64,000 nt of DNA, taken from NCBI GenBank assembly GCA_030442035.1, contig JAUJEA010000001.1, positions 461,559-525,558 of the forward strand, read 5' to 3'. This stretch comes from Splendidivirga corallicola. Lineage in GTDB: Bacteria; Bacteroidota; Bacteroidia; Cytophagales; Cyclobacteriaceae. A model generated the notes under the pieces. The model saw only the letters and a program-made list of their open reading frames with translations. It had not been told where the DNA came from and made no database searches. Both the position numbers and the translations under genes were made by a program. Shown piece by piece: positions 37,977 to 46,086 of this stretch; the first letter of the stretch is position 1, and each line of letters begins with the position of its first letter.

Positions 37977-38248
37977 CATAAAAGAGCTTTTGTCAGCCAG
38001 ATTACGTCAATTTTTTCGGTATAAAATATGTCGCTCTTCATTTTTTATAAAATGTTATTTTATGGAATATGCTATTTTCCTCATTATCATACCGTAAATT
38101 TCGTGATAGTCAGAACAATTATAGTGGTTAGAAAAAGGATGAAAAAATAACGAAAGATAGTTTTACTCATACGGGGTGCTGTTTATTTGCATACAAATCC
38201 AGCAGGTTTTGCTTTACAGTTTTTTAATCCAATATAGTTGAAACTACA

Positions 38249-38274
38249 AGAGCCACTCGCAATAGAGTGGCTCT
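38249..38274 (-). terminator. Intrinsic terminator of Sus operon 3
   Basis: Perfect 10-bp GC-rich stem (AGAGCCACTC at 38249-38258 and GAGTGGCTCT at 38265-38274), 6-nt loop; 27 nt past the susD3 stop codon. T-richness on the minus strand is moderate (TTGTAGTTTC). Confidence 0.7.
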
Positions 38275-38300
38275 CGGTATTTAACAATGGATTAAAATGA

Positions 38301-39737
38301 CTATTTGTCCCACCAGACTGAGGTATCCAAGCCATCCATTTCCTCTCCGCCGAATCTTGAAACGGCATCCAGGTAATTCACAGAATTAATATCTCGTTCA
38401 CTCGCAGGATATCCTTGTCTTACTGGTATGTTTCCTGAGTTGTTAAGTGCGTCTTGCGCAGGTTGCAAATCGGGAAAGCCGGTTCTTCGCCACTCAAACC
38501 AGGCCTCATATCCCTGCAGATACAAAGCAACCCATTTTTGAGTGCCTATTTGCTCCAAAGCTGTACCGCTATCAAAGGCAATTTCCGGCTGAGCAATGAA
38601 TGCATCATAGGCAGCCTGATCGAAAACGCCCCATTGCTCCATTGAAGCCCTGATGGCATCATTGTAAAAATCTTCAGCACTACCGCTGATCCAACCCCTT
38701 TGGGCAGCTTCAGCCTTACTGAACAATATCTGAGCATGTGTCAAAACATATGCAGGAGCATCCTGGCGTCTAATAGTACCCGTAGATGGTAATGAAACCT
38801 GGTCGAACGGTTCAGAAGCGGAAACGCCATATTGTCGACCAACATATTCACCATTGATATTTGGATCGGCATAGGCCGGCAATCTCGGATCATTAGAGTT
38901 TTTCAAGTGATCTATCATTGTATTACTCACGGCATAATCAACCCTTGTCAGAAATTCCTCAAACCAAATATTTTGATTTGTGGCTTCGGCAAGATATTGA
39001 TATACTACATTATCAGCATTAGAATCAATGACACCTGCATTCAGAGCACCGTTAAACTCAGATTGTGCTAAACTTGCATCAGCTTCAGACAACCTTAATG
39101 CCATGATCATACGAAGGGAATTGGCAAACTTGGTCCATGCCGACATATCTCCCGCGAAGACAATGTCTCCGGAAACAGCAAGACCATTATCGATCTGAGA
39201 TACAGCTTCTTTCAATTCATTGAATAGATCTCTATAAATAAATTCCTGGGTATCGTAAGAAGGCGTAAGATTTTCAGTTCCCTTTAATGCTTCCGAATAT
39301 GGAAGATCTCCCCATCGGTCTGTAGCAATATGGAAATAATAGGCCTTAAGAATTCTTGCGATGGCTATCTGATTATTGTTTGAACCGCTTTCAGCAGCCC
39401 TACCACTGGTTTCAGGATCAGTATTTAGTCTGATCACTTCCTGGAGATCTGTCAAGACACCATCGTAAAACCCATTAAAGTCAAAACGAACCTGTTCGTA
39501 ACGAGAGGAAGTGGTATACTGCGTTTCAGCTATGTGTTGGGAATACAATGTACCTTGAAAGCTATACGAAGTATTTCCCAATGGTCTCATGGCTGCAGTC
39601 AGTAAACCTGCTGTAGGCACAAAAGTAGGTCTGTTTGGATCTATATTTGTATCATCGAAATCTCCACATGCATTGATGGCCAGCAATGGCAACAACAAAG
39701 CAAATTTCATTATATTCCTCAAAAATATCTTTTTCAT
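38301..39737 (-). CDS. SusD/RagB-family nutrient-binding lipoprotein 3
   Basis: A 478-residue surface lipoprotein (lipobox C24, INACGDFDDTNIDPNRPTF). The opening DTNIDPNRPT, the helical segment KAYYFHIATDRWGDLPYSEAL (about 130-150) and the C-terminal QKWVALYLQGYEAWFEWRRTGFPDL (about 415-440) are typical of the second SusD clade (SusD-like 2), which differs from SusD1 and SusD2. It lies 11 nt from susC3. Proteins of this clade often handle non-glycan ligands, and the nearby peptidases make peptides a reasonable guess, but that is inference. Confidence 0.92.
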   Translation of the reverse strand: MKKIFLRNIMKFALLLPLLAINACGDFDDTNIDPNRPTFVPTAGLLTAAMRPLGNTSYSFQGTLYSQHIAETQYTTSSRYEQVRFDFNGFYDGVLTDLQEVIRLNTDPETSGRAAESGSNNNQIAIARILKAYYFHIATDRWGDLPYSEALKGTENLTPSYDTQEFIYRDLFNELKEAVSQIDNGLAVSGDIVFAGDMSAWTKFANSLRMIMALRLSEADASLAQSEFNGALNAGVIDSNADNVVYQYLAEATNQNIWFEEFLTRVDYAVSNTMIDHLKNSNDPRLPAYADPNINGEYVGRQYGVSASEPFDQVSLPSTGTIRRQDAPAYVLTHAQILFSKAEAAQRGWISGSAEDFYNDAIRASMEQWGVFDQAAYDAFIAQPEIAFDSGTALEQIGTQKWVALYLQGYEAWFEWRRTGFPDLQPAQDALNNSGNIPVRQGYPASERDINSVNYLDAVSRFGGEEMDGLDTSVWWDK

Positions 39738-39748
39738 TTTCTTTAGTT

Positions 39749-42700
39749 TTAGAATCCAAAATTCAAAGTGAATAAGAAAGTCCGAACTCCCGGAAGTCCG
39801 CCTCCCTCATGGAAAGAAACACCGAATCGATCTGGTGTAATTTCTGAAGGATCGACACCCGGAACTGCTGCACTAATTAGCCAAAGGTTCTTCGCACTTA
39901 GCGAAACATTGACCTTGCTGAAAGGAAGTTTTTGTAAGAGGGTATTTGGCAGGTTATAACCAAGCCTTACTTCCCGTAATTTCACATAGTCTGCGTCATA
40001 GACCCAAGCTCCTCTAATTCCAACCAGGTTCCAAGTGTGATCACTACCAGAAGCATAGCCTGATACAGGGGTACCATCTGCCAATACTCCTTCCACCTTA
40101 AATCCTCCGCCTTCTGAGACCGGTGCCCGAACAGAATTACCCTGATCATTTAATCCTACGGTAGTAGCCAGTTGTCCGGCACCAAAGCCATACATATTAG
40201 TTACGGAATGGAATCTTCCTCCCACCTGAAAGTCAATAAATGCTGACAGTTCAAAATTCTTATACCTCAAAGTATTTGTAATGCCTCCTGTGTAATCCGG
40301 AAGCACATTACCCAAATCCTGATCCTCAGCTCTATTATATAATAGCGTTTGCCCATCGGAGGCGTATCGCACAACTCTTTTGCCATTACTGGGGTGATCA
40401 ACAGGGTTACCGTTTCCATCCGTTGCCTGAAATAATTGAAAATATCTACCAGTTAGATTTCCCCATTCCTTACCAACTTTGGCATTGGCGGTTATTCCTC
40501 TTCTGTTAAATAATTGAATATTATCTATATCATCGGTCAATTCAATGACCTTGGAGGTGTTCCTTGCTACATTGAAACTTACATCCCAGCTAAAATCAGA
40601 TGTTTTAACCGGTGTTCCATAAGCAGCGATTTCAATACCTTCACCTCTGATCAAACCGGCATTAACAAATGTGGAGTTAAAACCTGTGGAACCAGGCACA
40701 TCGATATTGATGATTTGGTCTTTGGAATCGCGTTTATAATATGTTGCATCAATGCCCAAACGGTCATCCAGGAATCTTACATCCAAACCAAATTCGTAGG
40801 AAGTTGCTAATGCCGGACGCAGGTTCTGATTCGCCAAAGTGTTAGGCACAAAGAAAGAGGCATTGGAACCATATGCAGTACCCAAGGAATAGGTCCTATT
40901 GATATCAAAAGCGTCAATATCAGATCCAACCTGGGCTACACTGGCCCTTATCTTTCCAAATGAAAGGATTTTGGACTCAAGTATTTCCGAAAATACAAAA
41001 CTCAAAGAAGCAGAAGGATAAAAGTATGAGTTATTGTCCTCTGGCAATGAAGATGACCAATCGTTACGACCAGTAAGATCAAGATAAAGCATATCCTTGT
41101 AACCAAGATTGGCAAAACCATAAATACTTCTCACAATCTTCTCCGATTTAAAACTGCTCACGTTAGGCCTATCCACAGAAGCACCAATATTGAATAGGTT
41201 AGGGGTACTCAACCCACCAGCAGTGGACATACTTGTTTCTGCAAAGGTGTTTTTACGAATATTACCGCCCAAAGAAGCCGAGAGACTAAAGTTTTCATTG
41301 AAACGTTTATCATATTTTGCTAACATTTCATAGTTTTCTTCCTGTCCTTTGATCGTTCTTATGGCGTAAAGGTCCTGTGTCTGTGCTTCGGAAGGTATTC
41401 TCCTTTCTATACTCTGATTATACACATCCCTTCTTGCAATACCTGAAACCTTCAATCCATCAATAATCTCATAGGTCAAATTTATATTTCCATAAATCCG
41501 GTCTCTGGAATCTTCAGGGAATGCATTTTCTAGCATATAATACAAGTTATCCCAAAAATTCGGTGTAGGATCTGTAGGTCCATTGATGTTCCATGTTCTT
41601 ATTGAACCATCTGTACCCCGATAATTCCTGACCCTATCGTAATCAAGGTTCCGCTGTGTCCACATGTTCAGGTTTGGCGTAATGCCTAATAATGTCCAGC
41701 CACTATAGCTTCCTGTATAACCGAATGCAGGCTTCCCTAAAAAACTGTTATTTGCATAGTTGATGCTTGTTGAAACATTAAACCTATCAGAAATATCGCT
41801 ATTGACATTTAATCCAACATTGTTTCTATTTCCCTCACTAAACGGTACAACACCTTTTGTATTCACATTGGTGAATGACAAACGAAAAGCCGTCTTCTCA
41901 GTACCTCCTGAAAAAGCGATATGATTGTTTGTGGTAACACCGGTTTCATAAAAATTCTTAACATTATCCGGTTGTGGACTCAATGGTCTCAATTCACCAA
42001 ATGTCTCACCAGGATACCAGCTATCCCAATGTCTGATCAGTGTGCCATCCATCTCGGGCCCCCAGCTTTCATCGGCATAATATTCTAACATTTTTTGGCC
42101 ATCGAAGGAAGCCCAGGAAGCTGGGTGAATCGAAGGATTATATTCAAATGTTGCAAAATCGCCACTGTAACCACCTGCATATTTATTTTGGTATTCAGGC
42201 AACAAGTATACCCTGTCAATCCCAATGCTGGTACTTACATCCACACCTAACTTCTGTCTTTTTGAACCACTTTTTGTTGTGATCACGATTACACCTGCTG
42301 AAGCCCTGTTTCCATATAAAGCTGCTGCTGAAGGTCCCTTCAAAACTGAAACAGATTCAATGTCGTCAGGATTAATATCCTGAGCGAGATTACCATAGTC
42401 CCTTCCGTTGTAACCATCTGAAAAATTATCATTCGAAATTGGCGTTCCATCTACAACAAACAGAGGAGAACCACCTGAATTCAGGTCAGTTGCACCTCTG
42501 ATTCTGATATTGTTTGTACCTCCAATACTAGCGCCAGATGCGCTTACTACACGAACTCCTGCTATTTTCCCGGTCAGTGCACCAATAAAGTTTGACTCTT
42601 TAACCTTGGTTAAATCGTCTCCTTTGACATCCTGAATTGCATATCCAAGGGAAGCTTTTTCTCTTTCAATTCCCAATGCAGTAACAACAACTTCAGACAG

Positions 42701-43009
42701 TTGTTGAAGATCTGGTACAAGCGCCACATTAATTGTTCTTTGGTTGCCGATTTCAATTCTTTGACTTATGTAGCCAATCGAAGAAAATAACAATGCTTTT
42801 GAACCGTCTGGTAGTTGCAATGAATATTTTCCATCAATATCTGTAACAGTACCTTGACTGCTACCTTCAATAAAAACATTAACTCCAGGAAGTCCACCCT
42901 GATCCTCAGAAGAGGTGACAGTACCACTAACAGTAATGTCCTGGGCCTGGAGATTTTGCATGCCAAAGGCTAGCAAAAACACGATAAACAAACGTACTTT
43001 TTTCCTCAT
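39749..43009 (-). CDS. SusC/RagA TonB-dependent transporter 3, no STN domain
   Basis: A 1086-residue outer-membrane transporter. The signal peptide (1-22, ending LQAQ) runs straight into the carboxypeptidase-regulatory-like domain (ITVSGTVTSSEDQGGLPGVNVFI, about 25-105), so there is no STN domain. The SusC plug (EVVVTALGIEREKASLGYAI and GPSAAALYGNRASAGVIVIT) and barrel follow. With no sigma or FecR gene nearby it is probably under a conventional regulator; the 725 nt upstream carry the shared 12-bp motif and several dyads. It is close to two S9 peptidase genes, so peptide uptake is possible. Confidence 0.93.
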   Translation of the reverse strand: MRKKVRLFIVFLLAFGMQNLQAQDITVSGTVTSSEDQGGLPGVNVFIEGSSQGTVTDIDGKYSLQLPDGSKALLFSSIGYISQRIEIGNQRTINVALVPDLQQLSEVVVTALGIEREKASLGYAIQDVKGDDLTKVKESNFIGALTGKIAGVRVVSASGASIGGTNNIRIRGATDLNSGGSPLFVVDGTPISNDNFSDGYNGRDYGNLAQDINPDDIESVSVLKGPSAAALYGNRASAGVIVITTKSGSKRQKLGVDVSTSIGIDRVYLLPEYQNKYAGGYSGDFATFEYNPSIHPASWASFDGQKMLEYYADESWGPEMDGTLIRHWDSWYPGETFGELRPLSPQPDNVKNFYETGVTTNNHIAFSGGTEKTAFRLSFTNVNTKGVVPFSEGNRNNVGLNVNSDISDRFNVSTSINYANNSFLGKPAFGYTGSYSGWTLLGITPNLNMWTQRNLDYDRVRNYRGTDGSIRTWNINGPTDPTPNFWDNLYYMLENAFPEDSRDRIYGNINLTYEIIDGLKVSGIARRDVYNQSIERRIPSEAQTQDLYAIRTIKGQEENYEMLAKYDKRFNENFSLSASLGGNIRKNTFAETSMSTAGGLSTPNLFNIGASVDRPNVSSFKSEKIVRSIYGFANLGYKDMLYLDLTGRNDWSSSLPEDNNSYFYPSASLSFVFSEILESKILSFGKIRASVAQVGSDIDAFDINRTYSLGTAYGSNASFFVPNTLANQNLRPALATSYEFGLDVRFLDDRLGIDATYYKRDSKDQIINIDVPGSTGFNSTFVNAGLIRGEGIEIAAYGTPVKTSDFSWDVSFNVARNTSKVIELTDDIDNIQLFNRRGITANAKVGKEWGNLTGRYFQLFQATDGNGNPVDHPSNGKRVVRYASDGQTLLYNRAEDQDLGNVLPDYTGGITNTLRYKNFELSAFIDFQVGGRFHSVTNMYGFGAGQLATTVGLNDQGNSVRAPVSEGGGFKVEGVLADGTPVSGYASGSDHTWNLVGIRGAWVYDADYVKLREVRLGYNLPNTLLQKLPFSKVNVSLSAKNLWLISAAVPGVDPSEITPDRFGVSFHEGGGLPGVRTFLFTLNFGF

Positions 43010-43243
43010 AGTAAAGGTTTTAAAAATTGTAGTTAAACTTGTTAATTCAATCAGCCATCATACAATGTCTTAAACATTCTATGACAGAAATGTAGGCATT
43101 CAACGACGTCGTGTTTGGAAAACGAAATTGATGAGGCATCACCCACCCAAAAAAATCACCCAAAATGGGGAATAAGATTCCGCTCCATAATCAAAGGAAG
43201 GGAGGAGGTGATAGGAATGATCCTACTAAATTATCAAAAGATT

Positions 43244-43255
43244 ACACTATTTTAC
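43244..43255 (-). promoter_or_regulatory. Shared 12-bp motif, copy upstream of susC3
   Basis: ACACTATTTTAC, identical to 37965-37976, about 235 nt upstream of the susC3 start codon. Confidence 0.4.
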
Positions 43256-43387
43256 TCTTTCGTGAAAATCGTGACAATTTTGTTAAATATATCACTTACA
43301 TCATATCATTTTGCAGTTTGAAAGATTGACCAAATATCATTTCATAAATCTTTTAATTTTTGATATAAGTACAAATAAAATTTTTTC

Positions 43388-43404
43388 TACCCCATTTTGG
43401 GGTA
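43388..43404. promoter_or_regulatory. Perfect inverted repeat TACCCCA-TTT-TGGGGTA
   Basis: Two 7-bp arms around a 3-nt centre, in the long upstream region of susC3. Related in sequence to the CCCA/TGGG dyads at 37879 and 43159. The short centre suits a dimeric protein better than an RNA hairpin. Confidence 0.4.
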
Positions 43405-43653
43405 TTTGTATTTATTGCAAATTTAAGTCAATCATACTTGTTAAATTTTGGCCGGTTTATCCATCACTTTTAGCTACCGATTTCCTCGTCATTGCGCTCA
43501 AGTCTGTTTAAAGATTCAGTATGGGATACTCAGCTCATTACCTTTTGAGTAGTGACCCTATGAATTGATTTGCTATACCAGGACTAAAAATGGTTCAACC
43601 AAGCTTTCGGGTATAACAATAGGAAAAGATATCTAAAGAGTGCTTAATAAAAA

Positions 43654-43692
43654 AAGAAGCTGTTTTTTAGGTTTCTAATCTAACAGCTTCTT
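43654..43692 (-). terminator. Intrinsic terminator of the peptidase operon
   Basis: Perfect 11-bp stem (AAGAAGCTGTT at 43654-43664 with AACAGCTTCTT at 43682-43692) and a 17-nt loop, followed on the minus strand by a run of T. It lies about 43 nt past the stop codon of the second S9 peptidase gene. Confidence 0.8.
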
Positions 43693-43734
43693 AGGTTTAG
43701 TTTGTTAAAGAATTGCAATTAATCTATCGTGAGC

Positions 43735-46032
43735 TTATTGAAACGTGATCTCGAAATTTTTTGGAGGAATCGCACCTTGGAGGTTTTCTACAAAGTAATC
43801 CCACCTTTTTCTTCTAAAGTATTGATGTCCGCCCAGGTTATGTGTTTGATTAGGTAAAATCAGTAAATCAAAATCTTTATTAGCTTTGATTAAGGCATCA
43901 GCTAATCTAATGGTTTCAGCTGGATTAACATTATTATCCATATCGCCATGCACTAAAAGCAGTTTTCCCTCCAGGTTTTCTGCCAGTTTCATGTTAGATT
44001 GCTCAGCATATTCCGGCCCTTCAGGATATCCCATATATAATTCAGGCCACCAGGCCTTAGCAATTCTGTGATCGTGATTACCTGCTGAGGATACACCTAC
44101 CTTATAGAAATCAGGATGTTTCAAAAGCGCTCGAGCGGCATCATATCCACCAGCTGAATGCCCATATATTCCTACACGTTCCACATCGATATACGGATAT
44201 TTCTGTGCCAACTCTTTGATTGCCTTGATATGATCTTCTGATCCAATATCTCCCAAATTTTTGTAACTGAAATCATGAAATTTCTTTGATCTTTGAGCTG
44301 TACCTAGTCCATCTACAGTCACCACCACAAAACCTAATTCGGCCAAGGGCTGATCATCATTTCTATATCCCCGGTAGAAGGTTTTGGGCGTACGCACCGC
44401 TTGTGGTCCTGAATAAGTACCATCGATAACCGGGTATTTTTTACTGGGATCAAAATTTGATGGACGATAGATAACTCCATAAATATCGGTTTCACCGTCT
44501 CTCGCTTTTACACTGAAGGGTTCGGGATATTGCCATCCAGTGGCCAAGAGATCATCAATATCAGCTTCCTCAAGCTCAATAATAATACTACCATCACTAC
44601 TACTTCTCAATACAGATTTTGGTGCAAGATCGACTCTGGAAAAGTTATCAACAAAATAAGCACCATCAGCTGAAAGAGAAACATCATGGAAAGCAGGTTC
44701 AGGTGTTAGAAGTGTCAGTTCTGAGCCATCGAAATTTACATGGTAAAAATGATCGAGATATGGATCTCTATCCGGTTCTCTTCCTCCCGCCGTAAAATAT
44801 ATCTTCCTGTTTTCCTCATCAACGCGGTAAATACTTTTTACAACAAACTCTCCTTTTGTGATTTGGTTCTTGAGTTCGCCTGTTTCCCAATCATATAAGT
44901 ATAAATGATTCCAGCCATCCTTTTCAGAAACCCAAATAACCTCCTTGGTGTCTTCAAGTAATCTGTAGTCAAAATTCAAGGGATTTACATAAGTCTCTCT
45001 TTCTTCTTTCAACACCTCTCTGACTTTTCCATTGGCAGCATTTGCCTCCACCAATGCAACAGATTTGAATCCCCTAGACCGTTGTACGTAATAAAGTTTG
45101 TCGCTGCTCTCTCCGAACCAGTTCCAGTTGCCCCAATTACAAATTCCGGAGTAAGGTTCTACATCAATGGCTACAGTGCTGTTTGTTGCTATGTCAAAGA
45201 TATGGGGCTCTTCAAGTGTAACGCTATCTTCTCCCGGAAGAGCTCTTTCATAAGAATGAGATACAGCTCTAAAACCTTTGTCCGGAACTGACTGCCACAA
45301 ATAAAGCTTTCTGGCTGTCCTTGTATCATGCTTGTTGGCAAATATTTTTTTTGAATCAGGCGACCAGGACAAACTTAGAGCAGGCTCGATCGCCTGTTTT
45401 TCACTTTCATTCACAATCCTATACCAGGGTGTATAAGTGCCATATTCGTGGTTTTTGATTCCATCCCGGCTCAATTGGATCTCCCGGCCATCGGCAACGG
45501 ATTTTATAAAAAGATTGTGATCCTTTGCAAATGCTCTCCATTTGCCATCAGGGGACAGCACACCTTTCTCCCGGTTCCCGGATTTTGCTTTGGCCTCTTT
45601 TTCCAATTCATAAGTATTCAGATCAACACGATATACGGTGTCACTTCTTTCAAATTGAACTTTACCATTATCTTCGACAAATTCAATGTAATTAAAAGGC
45701 AAATCACCTGCCGAAATCGAATCTGCAAGCGCTTTAGCCAGTCTTTCATGATCAAAAGCCGGGTTTTTGGTTTTGTTCAAAACATCTGCCAGATAAAATT
45801 GTTTGCCTTGTCTGGTTGTTACCATATACCAAAAACTTGTATCACTTTTAATCCAGTTGGGTGTCACGTACGAATTGAATACTAATTTTCTAACATTTTG
45901 AGATAGAAAACTTTGTGCACGTTCATAGTCGCCCTTGGTAACAATCGGATCATTTTTGACTTCACATCCAAATATTACCAGGGCAGCCAGCACAGTGAAC
46001 GCTACCATAAAAAAGGGTCGTTTACCAGTCAT
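43735..46032 (-). CDS. S9-family prolyl oligopeptidase-like lipoprotein
   Basis: A 765-residue serine peptidase with a lipobox (C23, IFGCEVKND). A DPPIV-type beta-propeller (about 100-500) precedes the alpha/beta-hydrolase domain with nucleophile S626 in GHSAGG, and later HGDMDNN (acid Asp) and NQTHNLGG (catalytic His). Unlike its neighbour it lacks a DWVYEEE-like glutamate pair in the propeller (the matching region reads GTYTPWYRIVNESEKQAIEP), so it may not be a true dipeptidyl peptidase and could prefer other peptides. It follows the DPP4 gene by 54 nt in the same operon. Confidence 0.88.
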   Translation of the reverse strand: MTGKRPFFMVAFTVLAALVIFGCEVKNDPIVTKGDYERAQSFLSQNVRKLVFNSYVTPNWIKSDTSFWYMVTTRQGKQFYLADVLNKTKNPAFDHERLAKALADSISAGDLPFNYIEFVEDNGKVQFERSDTVYRVDLNTYELEKEAKAKSGNREKGVLSPDGKWRAFAKDHNLFIKSVADGREIQLSRDGIKNHEYGTYTPWYRIVNESEKQAIEPALSLSWSPDSKKIFANKHDTRTARKLYLWQSVPDKGFRAVSHSYERALPGEDSVTLEEPHIFDIATNSTVAIDVEPYSGICNWGNWNWFGESSDKLYYVQRSRGFKSVALVEANAANGKVREVLKEERETYVNPLNFDYRLLEDTKEVIWVSEKDGWNHLYLYDWETGELKNQITKGEFVVKSIYRVDEENRKIYFTAGGREPDRDPYLDHFYHVNFDGSELTLLTPEPAFHDVSLSADGAYFVDNFSRVDLAPKSVLRSSSDGSIIIELEEADIDDLLATGWQYPEPFSVKARDGETDIYGVIYRPSNFDPSKKYPVIDGTYSGPQAVRTPKTFYRGYRNDDQPLAELGFVVVTVDGLGTAQRSKKFHDFSYKNLGDIGSEDHIKAIKELAQKYPYIDVERVGIYGHSAGGYDAARALLKHPDFYKVGVSSAGNHDHRIAKAWWPELYMGYPEGPEYAEQSNMKLAENLEGKLLLVHGDMDNNVNPAETIRLADALIKANKDFDLLILPNQTHNLGGHQYFRRKRWDYFVENLQGAIPPKNFEITFQ

Positions 46033-46086
46033 AAGAAGAATTTTTAATGAAAAGTTATTGCAAATAAATATGTAGGATCAGCGGCC

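Larger units (their letters stand above)
37562..38300. other. 739-nt intergenic region upstream of sigma 2
   Basis: No gene I can firmly support. It holds a GGGGATCCCC palindrome (37858-37867), the dyad CACCCA-AA-TGGGTG (37879-37892), the motif ACACTATTTTAC (37965-37976) and, beside the next operon, a terminator at 38249-38274. A plus-strand frame (37818-38024, 68 codons) spans the dyad and motif and aligns with a frame at 43115-43321; see findings. Confidence 0.55.
43010..43734. other. 725-nt intergenic region upstream of susC3
   Basis: Contains a palindrome ACGACGTCGT (43103-43112), the dyad CCCA-AAA-TGGG (43159-43169), the motif ACACTATTTTAC (43244-43255), a perfect inverted repeat TACCCCA-TTT-TGGGGTA (43388-43404) and the terminator of the peptidase operon (43654-43692). 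A plus-strand 68-codon frame (43115-43321) lines up with one at 37818-38024. Confidence 0.55.
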
